A DNA stretch of 64,000 nucleotides from Bradyrhizobium sp. SZCCT0148 (GTDB lineage Bacteria > Pseudomonadota > Alphaproteobacteria > Rhizobiales > Xanthobacteraceae). Both the position numbers and the translations under genes were made by a program. This document shows, in pieces, positions 8,743-19,224 of this stretch. Each line of letters opens with the position of its first letter. Position 1 is the first letter of the stretch. The stretch is from contig NZ_JAFCKT010000002.1 of the NCBI RefSeq assembly GCF_018129985.1, positions 248,001-312,000 of the forward strand, in the 5' to 3' direction. Under the pieces are notes generated by a model that saw nothing but the letters and a program-made list of their open reading frames with translations, searched no databases and was not told the DNA's origin.

Positions 8743-10260
8743 TCAGTCGATGATGAAGCCAAAATCGCCCGGCGTGCCGGCAATCGGATCGACGCGGCGC
8801 GCGACGCCGTAGAGACGGTTCATGCGGCCGAGCAGTGCGGTCTGCGCGTCCGATGCCGGCGCGAAGCCGTCGTCGGGCCGCGACAATTCCTTCTGGGCGA
8901 CCGCGCGCACCACGTAGGGCGTCACGATCACCATCAGTTCGGTCTCGTTGTTGACGAAGTCCTGGCTGCGGAACAGCGCACCGATGATCGGCACCTGGTC
9001 GATGCCGGGAAGGCCGTTGATCGCCTGTTTGGTCTGCTGCTGGATCAGGCCGGCCATCGCCATCGAGCCGCCGGAGGGAATCTCCAGCGTCGTCTCGGCG
9101 CGGCGGGTCTGGATCGAGGGGATGGTGATCGAGTTGCTCGAGGTCGAGGACACCGCCTGCGTCAAGGTGATCGAATTCGTATTCGACAGCTCCGAGACCT
9201 CGGTCATCACGCGCAGGCTGATGCGGCCTTCGCTGAGCACGACCGGGGTGAAGTTCAGCGAGATGCCGAACTTCTTGTAGGTGATCTGGGTGGTACAGAC
9301 GTGGGTGACGGGATCGCAGGAATAGCCCGCCGGAATCGGGAATTCGCCGCCGGCGATGAAGGTGGCGGATTCGCCCGAGATCGCGGTCAGGCTCGGTTCG
9401 GCGAGCGTGCGCATGACGCCGGCGCTTTCCATCGCGCGCATGGTGGCGTTGACGGTGGCGATGCCCTTGGTGAGGCCGCCGACGCCGAGCCCGTTGCTGC
9501 CGACGATCGGCCCGCCCGAAACCGAGAACGGGTTGGAATTGTTGAAATTCACCACCGCGGTGCCGGCGTTCAGGCTGGCGCTCAGATCGACGCCGAGCTG
9601 CTTGACGATGTCGCGGCGCACTTCGCCGACGACGACCTTGAGCATCACCTGGTCGCGGCCGCGCACGACGATGTTGTTGACGACCTTGTCCGAGCCGCCG
9701 ACCAGTTTCGCGGCGACGTCGCCGGCCTGCTGGGCCTCGACCGGGCTCGACACCGATCCGGTCAGCATCACGCTGTCGCCGACGCCTTCAATTTGAACGC
9801 CCGGCAGCGACTGGCGCAGCGCCGCGCGCATGCCGTTGAGGTCGCGCTTGACGGCGATGTCATAGGCGGCGACCTGCTGGCCGTCGGCGGTGAAGAACAC
9901 GACGTTGGTCTGGCCGACCTGACCGCCGATGATATAGGCGCGCTGGGCCGAGCGGATGACTGCATTGGCGATCTTGGGATCGGCCACCAGCACGTCCTTG
10001 ACCTCGCGCGGCAGGTCGATGACGACGGATTTGCCCACGCCAAGCGAGAGAAAACGCGTCCTCGCCGATGCGATCGTGGCAACCGACGACACGCCGAGAT
10101 CCGGCGCCTGCATCGGCGCCTGGTCGCCCACCGGCGCATCCGCCGCGCTGACGACGTCGGGCGCTGCGAGCAGCCCAAGCAGCAGCATCGTCCCCGTCCA
10201 GAACGAGCGCGTGCGCTTCCCCCGAAGGCGCAGCCCCGTCCGATTTTCCCCGTAGTTCAT
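8743..10260 (-). CDS. cpaC: CpaC/RcpA secretin of the Flp/Tad pilus
   Basis: A 505-residue outer-membrane secretin of the type II/III secretion superfamily that forms the channel for the Flp pilus. It has an N-terminal export signal ending near residue 40, an N-domain (SLGVGKSVVIDLP), a BON-like segment (about 130-195, QIEGVGDSVMLTGSV) and the C-terminal secretin domain (about 270-450). The secretin signature is intact: GGSMAMAGLIQQQ, then PGIDQVPIIGALFRS and LMVIVTPYVV. The gene is followed 53 bases later by cpaD and preceded 13 bases upstream by cpaB. Confidence 0.95.
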   Translation of the reverse strand: MNYGENRTGLRLRGKRTRSFWTGTMLLLGLLAAPDVVSAADAPVGDQAPMQAPDLGVSSVATIASARTRFLSLGVGKSVVIDLPREVKDVLVADPKIANAVIRSAQRAYIIGGQVGQTNVVFFTADGQQVAAYDIAVKRDLNGMRAALRQSLPGVQIEGVGDSVMLTGSVSSPVEAQQAGDVAAKLVGGSDKVVNNIVVRGRDQVMLKVVVGEVRRDIVKQLGVDLSASLNAGTAVVNFNNSNPFSVSGGPIVGSNGLGVGGLTKGIATVNATMRAMESAGVMRTLAEPSLTAISGESATFIAGGEFPIPAGYSCDPVTHVCTTQITYKKFGISLNFTPVVLSEGRISLRVMTEVSELSNTNSITLTQAVSSTSSNSITIPSIQTRRAETTLEIPSGGSMAMAGLIQQQTKQAINGLPGIDQVPIIGALFRSQDFVNNETELMVIVTPYVVRAVAQKELSRPDDGFAPASDAQTALLGRMNRLYGVARRVDPIAGTPGDFGFIID

Positions 10261-10273
10261 GCGATCCCCACCA

Positions 10274-11098
10274 TCACTTCTGTGACGTCAATTGCCTTGC
10301 CTGCACCCCGTAACGGATCACGTTGACGCCGCCCGCGCGCTTGGCCCCCTGGTCTTCAGGCGTGCCGTCGACGGCGTTGGCATCGACGATGCTCCGCAGC
10401 GCGAGCTGGAGCGTGCCGCCCTGGCGCGCGGCCGCGAGCACTGCGACCTGGTCAGGCCGGAGCTCGAGCGTGACGGTCTTGCCGACGACGGCATTCTGGC
10501 CGTCCTTCTCCTTCGGCGCCTGGTCGATCGCGAGCACGCGGATATTGGTCAGGATGACCTCGGACAGGACGAGGTCGTTGCCGCCGGTCGGACCATTGTT
10601 GTTGTTGGCGCCGTCGGGGTTCTTCAGGCGGCGGGTCAGAACGATGTCGACGCGGTCATTCGGAAGGATGAAGCCGCCGGCCGCAGTCTCGGCTGAAATC
10701 TCGGTGGAAACGGCGCGCATCCCGGCGGGCAGGATCGCCGCCATGAAGCCGGAGCCGTCGGCCTTGACCAGCTTCTGCTCGCGGATCGGTTCGCCCTGCA
10801 TCAGCGGGACGCGGGCGATCGAGCCGGCGATCTGGGTCTGCGCCTCGGGCCTGCTGTCGCGGCGGATGAAGGCGCTGCTCGCGGTCGCTGCCGGCCAGGC
10901 CTGCCATTGCAAATCCTCCGGCTTCACGGCCTGGCCGAGCCCGATGTCGGACTTGGCGACGAGGACCTCGACGGTCGGCAGCTTCTCGGCGGCGGGCAGG
11001 ACGGGCGCGGGCTTGTTGTCGAAGCCGCTCGCCAGATACGCCGCGACGCCGCCGGCGCCCAGCGCGATGACGAGAACGACGATACGTGCGGTGTTCAT
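10274..11098 (-). CDS. cpaB: CpaB/RcpC Flp pilus assembly protein
   Basis: A 274-residue periplasmic protein anchored by one N-terminal transmembrane helix (IVVLVIALGAGGVAAYLA). An SAF domain follows (VEVLVAKSDIGLGQAVKPEDLQW) and then the RcpC/CpaB domain (ILPNDRVDIVLTRR, VTLELRPDQVAVLAAARQGG). CpaB proteins are thought to link the secretin to the inner-membrane machinery. It is the first cpa gene in transcription order; the 300 bases upstream contain no cpaA prepilin peptidase or pilin gene, so the operon promoter should lie between it and gshB. Confidence 0.93.
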   Translation of the reverse strand: MNTARIVVLVIALGAGGVAAYLASGFDNKPAPVLPAAEKLPTVEVLVAKSDIGLGQAVKPEDLQWQAWPAATASSAFIRRDSRPEAQTQIAGSIARVPLMQGEPIREQKLVKADGSGFMAAILPAGMRAVSTEISAETAAGGFILPNDRVDIVLTRRLKNPDGANNNNGPTGGNDLVLSEVILTNIRVLAIDQAPKEKDGQNAVVGKTVTLELRPDQVAVLAAARQGGTLQLALRSIVDANAVDGTPEDQGAKRAGGVNVIRYGVQARQLTSQK

Positions 11099-11398
11099 AC
11101 GCTTCTACTCATACGCGGGGCACTCGAACCGCACCTGGCGTGTTCCCCCGTGTCGATGAGTAGGCAGTAAAAGTATAAGGGGTGTTGCGAGGCCGAACGC
11201 GCCGGCCGGCCGGGATGCTGGTTCTCCGCAGATGGTGAACGGCGCGTTATTGGGTCGGCCAGCGGCCCCGTAGATTCACGCAGTGCGAGGCGTTCGTTCG
11301 CATGACAGGCGCCGCGTCATGGTGAACGGGTGGTTAGCGATGTGTCTGGCGACGCGGGGAGAGTTCGCGCTCTTCCCAACGTCATCATTGCAGAGCGC
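11099..11398. other. Intergenic region between gshB and cpaB
   Basis: Three hundred bases without a convincing gene. It should hold the promoter of the cpaB-cpaC-cpaD-cpaE unit and the 3' end of the gshB transcript. I see no pilin or prepilin peptidase remnant and no clear hairpin with a T-run. Two similar short segments, GGTGAACGG at 11231 and 11319, are present but have no assigned role. Confidence 0.5.
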
Positions 11399-12343
11399 TT
11401 ACTTCGTTCGCTTCTGCTCGATCACGTCCCACACCTTCGCTGCAACATCGGGCCCGCCAAGGCGCGCGATGGCGCGGATGCCGGTGGGAGAGGTCACGTT
11501 GATCTCGGTGAGGTTGCCGTTGATGACGTCGATGCCGACGAACAGGAGGCCGCGCTCGCGCAGCGCCGGGCCGACGGTGGCGCAGATCTCGCGCTCGCGC
11601 GGGGTGAGTTCGGTCTCCTGCGCCGCGCCGCCGCGCACCATGTTGGAGCGGAGGTCGTCGGCGGCCGGCACGCGGTTGACCGCGCCGGCGAACTCGCCGT
11701 TGACCAGGATGATGCGCTTGTCGCCGTGCCTCACCTCGGGGATGAATTGCTGGATCACCCAGGGCTCCCGGAACGTCACCGAGAACATGTCGTACAGCGA
11801 GCCGAAATTCATGTCCTGCGGCATCACGCGGAACACCGCCGCGCCGCCATGGCCATGCAGCGGCTTCATCACGACGGCGCCGTGCTTATCGCGGAAAGCG
11901 TTGATCTCGTCGAGGTCGCGCGAGATCAGGGTCGGCGGCATCAGCTGCGGAAAGTTCATCACGAACAGCTTCTCGGGTGCGTTGCGCACCGAGGCGGGAT
12001 CGTTGACCACCAGCGTCTTCGGGTGGATGCGCTCCAAGAGATGCGTCGACGTGATGTAGGCGAGGTCGAACGGCGGGTCCTGGCGCAGCAGCACCACGTC
12101 AAAGCCGTTCAGGGCCTCGCGCCTGGGCTCACCGAGCGTGAAGTGGTTGCCGGGTTCGTCGCGAACGGTCAGGAGCTGAACCGGCGCCACGATCTCCTCG
12201 CCGACCATCGAGAGCTTGTCGGGCGTGTAATAGGACAGGCCATGGCCGCGCTTCTGCGCCTCCAGAAGCAGCGCAAAGGTGGAATCGCCCTTGATGTTGA
12301 TGCGGGCGATGGGGTCCATCTGGACGGCGACGTTCAGTTTCAT
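11399..12343 (-). CDS. gshB: Glutathione synthetase
   Basis: A 314-residue ATP-grasp enzyme joining gamma-glutamylcysteine and glycine to make glutathione. Length and sequence fit GshB: N-terminal [12 protein letters not shown], central [17 protein letters not shown] of the ATP-grasp fold, and C-terminal [21 protein letters not shown] metal-binding segment. The open frame runs upstream, but the conserved family start is the ATG at 12343. It follows yraN by 10 bases and forms an rsmI-yraN-gshB unit common in alphaproteobacteria. Confidence 0.96.
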   Translation of the reverse strand: MKLNVAVQMDPIARINIKGDSTFALLLEAQKRGHGLSYYTPDKLSMVGEEIVAPVQLLTVRDEPGNHFTLGEPRREALNGFDVVLLRQDPPFDLAYITSTHLLERIHPKTLVVNDPASVRNAPEKLFVMNFPQLMPPTLISRDLDEINAFRDKHGAVVMKPLHGHGGAAVFRVMPQDMNFGSLYDMFSVTFREPWVIQQFIPEVRHGDKRIILVNGEFAGAVNRVPAADDLRSNMVRGGAAQETELTPREREICATVGPALRERGLLFVGIDVINGNLTEINVTSPTGIRAIARLGGPDVAAKVWDVIEQKRTK

Positions 12344-12353
12344 GGTCTGCCTT

Positions 12354-12755
12354 TCAGGTCGAGGCGTCGAATGCCGCCAACACATGGCGCGGAAGTCGCT
12401 TCGGCGCAATCAGCATGGCGTCGAATCGCAATTCGAATTCGGCATGCTCGGGATGCGCGACGAGCCAGCCTTGCGCGGCGTCGATGATGCGCTGCTGCTG
12501 GCGCGGCGTCACGGCGAAGGCGGCGTCATCCAGCGTGGCGCGCGCCTTGACCTCGACGAAGGCGATCAGATTGCGGCGGCGCGCTACGATGTCGATCTCG
12601 CCATGCGGGGTGCGGTAGCGCTTGGCGAGGATACGGTAGCCCTTGGCCATCAGATAGGCGGCGGCGCGACTCTCCGCCGAGATGCCGGTGTGGAACGCGG
12701 CGACGCGCTCGGGCGAGGCGACTTTCGGTTCCGCCGGGACCTCAGTCTTCGCCAT
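12354..12755 (-). CDS. yraN: YraN/UPF0102 family nuclease-like protein
   Basis: A 133-residue protein of the UPF0102 (YraN) family, which has a restriction-endonuclease-like fold. The motif residues are present: [20 protein letters not shown], with Glu, Asp and the E-x-K pair of a PD-(D/E)XK active site. The cellular role is not established. Its start overlaps the end of rsmI by 14 bases and gshB follows 10 bases after its stop. Confidence 0.92.
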   Translation of the reverse strand: MAKTEVPAEPKVASPERVAAFHTGISAESRAAAYLMAKGYRILAKRYRTPHGEIDIVARRRNLIAFVEVKARATLDDAAFAVTPRQQQRIIDAAQGWLVAHPEHAEFELRFDAMLIAPKRLPRHVLAAFDAST

Positions 12756-13692
12756 CGAAGCCCCTCAGGTCCTTGGCGAGCTCGAGCGCGCGGGCATAGA
12801 CCTCGCGGCGCGGCCGGCCTGAGAGTGCCACCGCATGCGCCACGGCATCCTTGACGCTGTGCGCGGTAAGCTGCTCACGCAACAGATCGTCCAGCGCATC
12901 CGATGTCAGCATCTCGGCATCGGCCGCCGGCGGTGCGATCACCAGAACGAACTCGCCGCGTGTCTCCAGCGTATCGGCCTCGCGCGCCAGCTGGCTCAGC
13001 GGTGCGCGCGAAATCTCCTCGTGCAGCTTGGTCAGCTCGCGGCAGATCGCGGCCTCGCGGGTGCCCATGATCTCGGCGAGCTCTGCGAGCGTGTCCTGCA
13101 CGCGGTTGCCGGAGTCGAACATCACCAGCGTGGCGTCGATGCGCGCAAGCTCCGCCAGGCGCGCCTTTCGCGCGGCTGACTTCGCAGGCAGAAACCCCTC
13201 GAAAAAGAACCGGTCGGTCGGCAGTGCCGCGACCGACAGCGCCGCCAGCACCGAGGACGGGCCGGGCAGGGCATACACCGCATGGCCGGCGGCGCAGACC
13301 TCGCGGACCAGCTTGAAGCCGGGGTCCGAGACCAGCGGCGTGCCGGCGTCGGAGACCAGTGCAATCGAGCCACCCTGAGCCAGCGCCTCCAGGATTCTCG
13401 GACGCGCGGCTTCCGCATTGTGCTCGTGATATTGCTTGAGCTGCGCTGCAATGGCGTAGCGCTCGGTCAGGCGCCGGGTGATGCGGGTGTCCTCGCACGC
13501 GATGACGTCGACGCCGGCGAGGGTCTGCAGCGCCCGCACCGTGATGTCGCCGAGATTGCCGATGGGGGTTGCGACCAGATGCAGGCCCGGTGCCGCCTTC
13601 GGCGCCGCAAGGCGATGGGCATCGATGGAGAAACCGCGCGAGGCGGCGTCTTGAGCTTCAGGCGTATTTATCGGGGCCGGCTTTGCGCGCAT
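12742..13692 (-). CDS. rsmI: 16S rRNA (cytidine1402-2'-O)-methyltransferase
   Basis: A 316-residue SAM-dependent tetrapyrrole-methylase-fold enzyme that 2'-O-methylates C1402 in the decoding centre of 16S rRNA. Family motifs are clear: [17 protein letters not shown] at the N terminus, [19 protein letters not shown] and [15 protein letters not shown]. The roughly 35 residues before the core are a poorly conserved extension, so the start is less certain than the rest. It is divergent from the LppC-like lipoprotein gene, as in many rhizobia. Confidence 0.95.
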   Translation of the reverse strand: MRAKPAPINTPEAQDAASRGFSIDAHRLAAPKAAPGLHLVATPIGNLGDITVRALQTLAGVDVIACEDTRITRRLTERYAIAAQLKQYHEHNAEAARPRILEALAQGGSIALVSDAGTPLVSDPGFKLVREVCAAGHAVYALPGPSSVLAALSVAALPTDRFFFEGFLPAKSAARKARLAELARIDATLVMFDSGNRVQDTLAELAEIMGTREAAICRELTKLHEEISRAPLSQLAREADTLETRGEFVLVIAPPAADAEMLTSDALDDLLREQLTAHSVKDAVAHAVALSGRPRREVYARALELAKDLRGFDGED

Positions 13693-14030
13693 AATGAAGT
13701 CAACTTAGGCACGATCCGCAGGGCTGGGAACCGGCTCGCCGAAAAAGATCGTGCCGAGGTGAGGGGCGAGGAACGGACGGGAATGTGATCGATTCCGGAT
13801 CACGTCGCGGGGCGTGGAAGGCTCTCGCGCCATATTCGCGACTGAAACACCGCCTTGATGCTGAATGAGTGAGGGCAAACAGCTGGTTGAACCGGAAGGC
13901 GGCCGCGTTAAGGGGCTATTATCCTTTTGTTTCGGTTAACTATTTGCCGACAATATGCCTGAATCCGCGGCTTGTGTCGTGGAAAGAATATCGTCACCGG
14001 CCGGCGCCGGCGGGTCAGAGAGAAGCTGCC
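13693..14030. other. Divergent intergenic region between rsmI and the LppC-like gene
   Basis: About 340 bases between divergent genes. It is more AT-rich than its surroundings around 13910-13970 (TTAAGGGGCTATTATCC, TTAACTATTTG), which fits a promoter for the plus-strand lipoprotein gene, although I cannot assign a -35/-10 pair. An open frame continuous with that gene crosses part of it but has no lipoprotein signal at its start, so I treat it as non-coding. Confidence 0.45.
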
Positions 14031-15263
14031 ATGGTGGGCCCGCGTTATCCAAAGTCTCCCGTTTCGGAGCCCCTGATGTCAGGGGCGACCCGCCGGAGCG
14101 CGCTCGGCCTGCTGATCGGCGCCCCCCTGCTGTCGGCCTGCGCCGGCGTGCAGCAGAGCCTGAGCCAGTTCTCCAGCCCGTTCTCGAGCGCGACGCCACC
14201 GGCTCAGCCCGCAGGTCCCCCGCAGCAGGCAACGACCGCCGGCACCGGCGGCGTGAAGGTCGCCGTGATCCTGCCGCTCTCGGCCGCCGGCAATGCCGGC
14301 CTGGCCGCGCAATCCATGCGCAACGCCGCCGAGATGGCGCTGGCCGAGTTCCAGAACCCGAACATCCAGCTGCTGATCAAGGACGACAATGGCAGCCCGC
14401 AAGGTGCGCAGGCGGCCGCGCAGCAGGCCGTCGACGAAGGCGCCGAGATCATTCTGGGACCGCTGTTCGCGCAATCGGTGCCGGCGGTGGCGCAGGTCGC
14501 ACGCACGCGCGGTATCTCGGTGATCGCGTTCTCGACCGATTCCAGCATCGCCGGCCGCGGCGTCTATCTGCTGTCCTTCCTGCCGGAGTCCGACGTCAAC
14601 CGCATCATCGAATATTCCGCCAGCGTCGGAAAGCGCTCCGTCGCCGTGCTGGTCCCCGACAATGCCTATGGCAACGTCGTCGAGGCCGCGGTAAAGGCCG
14701 CCGTGCCGCGCCGTGGCGGACGCATCGTCGCCTTCGAGAAATACGGCGCCGATCGCGCCGCGCCGGCGCGCACCGTGGCGCAGCAGCTCGGCAGCGCCGA
14801 TGCGCTGTTCATCGCCGATGACGGCGATGCCGTGGTGTCGGTGGCAGATGCGATGACGGCGGCGGGCGCCAACTTACGCAACATCCAGCTGCTCGGCACC
14901 GGCCTGTGGGACAATCCGCGCGTCTATGCCAATGCCAGCCTGCAGGGGGGCCTCTACGCCGCGCCCGATCCGGCCGGCTTTCGCGCGTTCTCCGGCCGCT
15001 ATCGCACGAAATATGGCGCGGAGCCGATCCGCACCGCGACGCTGGCCTATGATGCGGTCGCCCTCGTCGCCGCGCTGGCGCGCACGCAAGGCACCACCCG
15101 CTTCTCGCCGGATGTACTCACCAATCCCTCTGGCTTCGCCGGCATCGACGGCCTGTTCCGCTTCCGCGCCGACGGCACCAACGAGCGCGGGCTTGCCGTG
15201 ATGAAGGTGACGCAGGGTGGCGGCGTTGCCGTGGCGGGATCGCCGAAGAGTTTTGGGGCGTAG
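14031..15263 (+). CDS. LppC/LpoA-like penicillin-binding protein activator (periplasmic-binding fold lipoprotein)
   Basis: Lipoprotein of about 410 residues with a periplasmic amino-acid-binding-like fold (VKVAVILPLSAAGNAGLAAQ, LLIKDDNGSPQGAQAAAQQA, EIILGPLFAQSVPAVA). The family includes LpoA, which activates penicillin-binding protein 1A; in alphaproteobacteria the role is inferred. The signal has a lipobox (LLSAC) preceded by a twin-Arg-like TRRSALGLL. Two ATGs fit: 14031, and 14076, which has GGAG six bases upstream and begins directly at the signal peptide; the latter may be the true start. The frame opens at 13869 but that extension would bury the signal. The gene diverges from rsmI and converges on hemW. 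Confidence 0.88.
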   Translation: MVGPRYPKSPVSEPLMSGATRRSALGLLIGAPLLSACAGVQQSLSQFSSPFSSATPPAQPAGPPQQATTAGTGGVKVAVILPLSAAGNAGLAAQSMRNAAEMALAEFQNPNIQLLIKDDNGSPQGAQAAAQQAVDEGAEIILGPLFAQSVPAVAQVARTRGISVIAFSTDSSIAGRGVYLLSFLPESDVNRIIEYSASVGKRSVAVLVPDNAYGNVVEAAVKAAVPRRGGRIVAFEKYGADRAAPARTVAQQLGSADALFIADDGDAVVSVADAMTAAGANLRNIQLLGTGLWDNPRVYANASLQGGLYAAPDPAGFRAFSGRYRTKYGAEPIRTATLAYDAVALVAALARTQGTTRFSPDVLTNPSGFAGIDGLFRFRADGTNERGLAVMKVTQGGGVAVAGSPKSFGA

Positions 15264-15281
15264 TTCGACGACGGCAGCGCG

Positions 15282-16496
15282 TTACGCCGCGAGATCCGCG
15301 ACCACCGCATCGAGCACTGGAAACCCACTGCTGGTCACGCGCAGGCGGCCCGTCGCATCGACCGTGATCGCGCCTTCCTCGCGCAGCAGCGCGATGCGCT
15401 TGGGGTCGAGCGGGCGGCCGGAGAGAGCTCTGTAGCGCTCGGGGTCGATGCCCTCGGCCAAACGCAATCCCATCAGCAGGAATTCGTCGGCGCGCTCTTC
15501 GCTGTTGAGGAGATCGTCGGTGACGACACCATGACCGTTGGTCTCGACCCGCATCAGCCAGGCCTCGGGACGCTTCTCGGTGGCGATGGCGTGCCTGATG
15601 CCGTCGATGTCGAGCCGGCCGTGGGCGCCCGGGCCGACGCCGGCATATTCCTCGCCGCGCCAGTAAACCAGATTGTGCCGGCACTCGGCGCCGTGCCGCG
15701 CGTGGTTGGAGATCTCGTAGGCGGTCAGACCGAGCTTGTCACAGGTCTCCTGCGTGACGTCGTAGAGCGCGCGCGCGACCGCTTCGTCCGGCGTCTTCAG
15801 CTTGCCGGCCTGGTGCAGGCCGAAGAACGGCGTGCCTTCCTCGATCGTCAATTGATAGAGTGATAGATGCTCGGCGGCTTCACCGATCGCGAGCTTGAGT
15901 TCGTCGGCCCACATCGCCGGCGTCTGGTCGGGGCGGGCGTAGATCAGGTCGAACGAATAGCGGTCGAACGAGCGGCGCGCGATGGCGACGGCGTCGAGCG
16001 CCTCGCGCGCGCTGTGCATGCGGCCGAGCGCCTTCAACGAGGCATCGTCGAGCGCCTGCACACCGAGCGAGACGCGGTTGACGCCGGCTGCGCGATAGCC
16101 GGCAAACCGCGTGGCCTCGACGCTGGTCGGGTTCGCCTCGAGCGTCACTTCGACGTCGCCTGCGACGTTCCAGTGCTTGCCGATGGCATCGAGCACCGCG
16201 CCGACGGTTGCCGGCTGCATCAGCGACGGCGTGCCGCCGCCGAGAAAGATCGAGGTGACCTTCCGGCCCGGCGAGCGCTGCGCGGTCGTTTCAATCTCGC
16301 GTGCGAAGGCGGAAGCGAAGCGTACCTCGTCGATGGCAGCGTGGCGGACATGGCTGTTGAAATCGCAATAGGGGCACTTCGACAGGCAGAACGGCCAGTG
16401 CACGTAGACGCCGAAAGCTTCGGAGTCTTGTCGTGACGCGTTTTCCTGGCGCGATCCGGTATTCACGTCGCTCGAAAACGCTCTAGCGCGGCTCAA
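15282..16496 (-). CDS. hemW: HemW radical SAM heme chaperone (coproporphyrinogen oxidase-like)
   Basis: A 404-residue radical SAM protein. The [4Fe-4S] motif C-x3-C-x2-C is C37-LSK-C41-PY-C44 in a HemN/HemW-like context ([19 protein letters not shown]). It has GGGTPSLM and NPTSVE like the family. HemW members bind and insert heme; the true oxygen-independent coproporphyrinogen oxidase HemN has an extra N-terminal Cys region that is absent here, so HemW is preferred. The first 25 residues are poorly conserved and the start could be later. It overlaps rdgB by 14 bases at the end of an rph-rdgB-hemW unit. Confidence 0.92.
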   Translation of the reverse strand: MSRARAFSSDVNTGSRQENASRQDSEAFGVYVHWPFCLSKCPYCDFNSHVRHAAIDEVRFASAFAREIETTAQRSPGRKVTSIFLGGGTPSLMQPATVGAVLDAIGKHWNVAGDVEVTLEANPTSVEATRFAGYRAAGVNRVSLGVQALDDASLKALGRMHSAREALDAVAIARRSFDRYSFDLIYARPDQTPAMWADELKLAIGEAAEHLSLYQLTIEEGTPFFGLHQAGKLKTPDEAVARALYDVTQETCDKLGLTAYEISNHARHGAECRHNLVYWRGEEYAGVGPGAHGRLDIDGIRHAIATEKRPEAWLMRVETNGHGVVTDDLLNSEERADEFLLMGLRLAEGIDPERYRALSGRPLDPKRIALLREEGAITVDATGRLRVTSSGFPVLDAVVADLAA

Positions 16497-17118
16497 GGCA
16501 GATCTCCGCCAGTTTCACGAAGGCGCGGGCGCGATGCGACAGGCCGAGGCCGAGCGGCGGCAGGCCGTGCTTCTCGATGCTTTCCATCTCGCCGAAGGTG
16601 CGGCTGTGGCCGTCGGGCAAGAACATGGGGTCATAGCCGAAGCCGGCGGTGCCGCGCGGCGGCCAGACCAGCGTGCCGTCGACGCGCGCCTCGACCTCTT
16701 CGAGATGATCGTCGGGCCAGGCGACGCAGAGCGCGGAGACGAAGTGGGCCTTGCGCCTGTCCGGTGTGGTCGCGCCGCGCTCCTGCAACAGCCGCTCGAT
16801 CTGCGCCATCGCCGCGTTGAAATCCTTGCTCGGGCCGGCCCAGCGTGCGCTGTAGATTCCGGGCGCGCCGTCGAGCGCGTCGACCACGATGCCGGAATCG
16901 TCAGCAAAGGCCGGAAGCCTGGTCGCCTGCGCCGCCGCGATCGCCTTGATCGCGGCATTGCTGCGGAAATCGTTGCCGGTCTCGTCGGGCTCGTCCAGGC
17001 CGAGTTCACCCGCGGACACCGCCTCGATGCCGTAAGGCGCCAAAAGCTCGCGCATCTCGGCGAGCTTGCCGGGATTATGGGTGGCGATGACGAGCTTTCC
17101 GGTGATTCGGCGGTGCAT
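16483..17118 (-). CDS. rdgB: XTP/dITP diphosphatase (RdgB/HAM1)
   Basis: A 211-residue non-canonical purine NTP pyrophosphatase that removes XTP, dITP and ITP from the nucleotide pool. The family signatures are visible: [14 protein letters not shown] at the N terminus, [38 protein letters not shown] and the C-terminal LSHRARAF. It starts 10 bases after rph and overlaps hemW. Confidence 0.96.
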   Translation of the reverse strand: MHRRITGKLVIATHNPGKLAEMRELLAPYGIEAVSAGELGLDEPDETGNDFRSNAAIKAIAAAQATRLPAFADDSGIVVDALDGAPGIYSARWAGPSKDFNAAMAQIERLLQERGATTPDRRKAHFVSALCVAWPDDHLEEVEARVDGTLVWPPRGTAGFGYDPMFLPDGHSRTFGEMESIEKHGLPPLGLGLSHRARAFVKLAEICLEPR

Positions 17119-17128
17119 GGCTTATTGA

Positions 17129-17842
17129 CTACGCGACAGCCAGTTTCTGCAAGTCCACCAGACGCGCAATGCCCTTCTGGGCCAGCGCCATCAGCGCCAG
17201 GAATTCATCCTGCGTGAACGGTTCGCGTTCCGCGGTGCCCTGCACCTCGATGATGCGGCCATCGCCGGTCATGACGAAATTGGCGTCGGTCTGGGCTTCC
17301 GAATCCTCGGCATAGTCGAGATCGAGCACCGGCGTGCCGTTGTAGATGCCGCAGGAGATCGCAGCGACGTTGTCGCGCATCACCTTGGCCTTGATCATGT
17401 TGCGCGCCTTCATCCAGGCGATGCAATCGGCGAGCGCGACCCAGGCGCCGGTGATCGAGGCCGTGCGGGTGCCGCCGTCGGCCTGCAGCACGTCGCAATC
17501 GACCGTGATCTGACGCTCGCCGAGCGCTTCGAGATCGACGATAGTGCGAAGCGAGCGGCCGATCAGGCGCTGGATCTCGACGGTGCGGCCGCTCTGCTTG
17601 CCGGCGGCGGCCTCGCGGCGCGTGCGTTCCGAGGTCGCGCGCGGCAGCATGCCGTATTCGGCGGTGACCCAGCCGCGGCCCTGGCCCTTCAGCCACGGCG
17701 GCAGGCGATCTTCCAGCGTGGCGGTGACCAACACATGGGTGTCGCCGAATTTCACCAGGCAGGACCCTTCCGCATATTTGACCACCCCGCGCTCCAGCGT
17801 CACGGGGCGCAATTCGTCGGGCGCACGGCGGCTTGGCCGCAT
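17129..17842 (-). CDS. rph: Ribonuclease PH
   Basis: A 237-residue phosphorolytic 3'-5' exoribonuclease that trims tRNA 3' ends. [14 protein letters not shown] at the N terminus, [16 protein letters not shown] and [17 protein letters not shown] are hallmark segments. The open frame continues 39 codons upstream, but GGAGG lies nine bases before the ATG at 17842, which also matches the family start. It heads the rph-rdgB-hemW unit and diverges from hrcA, an arrangement widespread in alphaproteobacteria. Confidence 0.96.
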   Translation of the reverse strand: MRPSRRAPDELRPVTLERGVVKYAEGSCLVKFGDTHVLVTATLEDRLPPWLKGQGRGWVTAEYGMLPRATSERTRREAAAGKQSGRTVEIQRLIGRSLRTIVDLEALGERQITVDCDVLQADGGTRTASITGAWVALADCIAWMKARNMIKAKVMRDNVAAISCGIYNGTPVLDLDYAEDSEAQTDANFVMTGDGRIIEVQGTAEREPFTQDEFLALMALAQKGIARLVDLQKLAVA

Positions 17843-18024
17843 GGTAAATCCTCCAAAACTCGTCGGTGCAGGGCTGTTCGCGGTGCTTGTAGGTGGGGTG
17901 AGGGTATGCGGCAAGGGGAAAGGACGAGGCTTTTCCGGCCGCGGTTTGCCGCCCTGCAAACGCGACGCTTGTCATAACCCTCCCGGATGGACAAATTACA
18001 TGGGTCTGACAGGAGTTACCGTCT

Positions 18025-19113
18025 GTGGCCCATCACGATCCGATCCATCTGATCGCGCCGCGCGCGGGGCTCGCCCAGCTCAACGAGCGTTCTCGCGACA
18101 TCTTTCGTCAAATTGTCGAAAGCTATCTCGCGACCGGTGAGCCCGTCGGTTCGCGCAATATCTCGCGCCTGATCGCCATGCCGCTGTCGCCGGCCTCGGT
18201 CCGCAACGTCATGGCCGATCTGGAACAGCTCGGCCTGATCTATGCGCCCCACACCTCCGCCGGCCGGCTGCCGACGGAACTCGGCCTGCGCTTCTTCGTC
18301 GACGCCCTGATGCAGGTCGGCGACCTCAACGAGGCCGAGCGGCAGTCGATCCAGAGCCAGCTCACCTCCGTCGGCCAGGCGCACTCGGTCGAGGCGGCGC
18401 TGGACCAAGCGCTGACGCGGCTGTCGGGCCTGACCCGCGCCGCCGCGGTGGTGCTGACGCCGAAATCCAATGCCCGGCTGAAGCACATCGAATTCGTTCG
18501 CCTGGAACCGGAAAAGGCGCTGGTGATCCTGGTGGGCGAGGACGGACAGGTCGAAAATCGCGTGCTGTCGCTGCCGCCCGGAGTTCCCTCATCGGCGATC
18601 ACCGAGGCCGGCAATTTCCTAAATGCGCGCATCCGCGGCCGTACCTTGGCCGAGGCCCGGCTCGAGCTCGAGACGGCGCTTGGAGAGGCCCGCGCCGAGC
18701 TCGATCAGTTGGCGCAGAAGGTCATATCCGCCGGGATCGCCAGCTGGTCTGGCGGCGAGACCGAGGACCGCCAGCTCATCGTCCGCGGCCACGCCAATCT
18801 GCTCGAAGACCTGCACGCGCTGGAGGATCTGGAGCGGGTTCGGCTGTTGTTCGACGATCTCGAGACCAAGCGCGGCGTGATCGACCTGCTGGGGCGCGCC
18901 GAAACCGCCGAGGGCGTGCGCATCTTCATCGGCAGCGAGAACAAGCTGTTTTCGCTGTCGGGGTCCTCCACCATCATCTCACCCTATCGGGATGCCGCCG
19001 GCCATATCGTCGGTGTTTTGGGTGTGATCGGGCCGACGCGGCTGAATTATGCCCGCGTGATCCCGACCGTGGACTACGCCGCCCGCATCGTCAGTCGCCT
19101 GCTGGGAGGCTGA
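18025..19113 (+). CDS. hrcA: Heat-inducible transcription repressor HrcA
   Basis: A 362-residue repressor that binds CIRCE inverted repeats, typically upstream of groESL, and is assisted by GroEL. It has the winged-helix N terminus ([35 protein letters not shown]), the sequence around [15 protein letters not shown] and the C-terminal domain ([42 protein letters not shown]). The start is GTG, with AGGAG nine bases upstream (18011-18015). I see no CIRCE element in the rph-hrcA interval, so autoregulation is not evident. grpE follows. Confidence 0.95.
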   Translation: MAHHDPIHLIAPRAGLAQLNERSRDIFRQIVESYLATGEPVGSRNISRLIAMPLSPASVRNVMADLEQLGLIYAPHTSAGRLPTELGLRFFVDALMQVGDLNEAERQSIQSQLTSVGQAHSVEAALDQALTRLSGLTRAAAVVLTPKSNARLKHIEFVRLEPEKALVILVGEDGQVENRVLSLPPGVPSSAITEAGNFLNARIRGRTLAEARLELETALGEARAELDQLAQKVISAGIASWSGGETEDRQLIVRGHANLLEDLHALEDLERVRLLFDDLETKRGVIDLLGRAETAEGVRIFIGSENKLFSLSGSSTIISPYRDAAGHIVGVLGVIGPTRLNYARVIPTVDYAARIVSRLLGG

Positions 19114-19224
19114 CCGGCGTTTTGATCCGTTCACGGGCGCTTGATTTTCGGCGTCCGAAGCACGATATCCGGGCCAGAAAACTCCCACGCGACTTCAAAC
19201 CAGACCAGTTCGAGAAATGAGCCG

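Noticed and set aside
17843..18024. CIRCE operator upstream of hrcA
   Set aside because: I looked for TTAGCACTC and its inverted partner and did not see them in the rph-hrcA gap.
19140..19168. RpoH promoter upstream of grpE
   Set aside because: The -35-like CTTGATTTT is present but the -10 region (CACGATATCC) does not match the consensus, so I record it only as a weak possibility.
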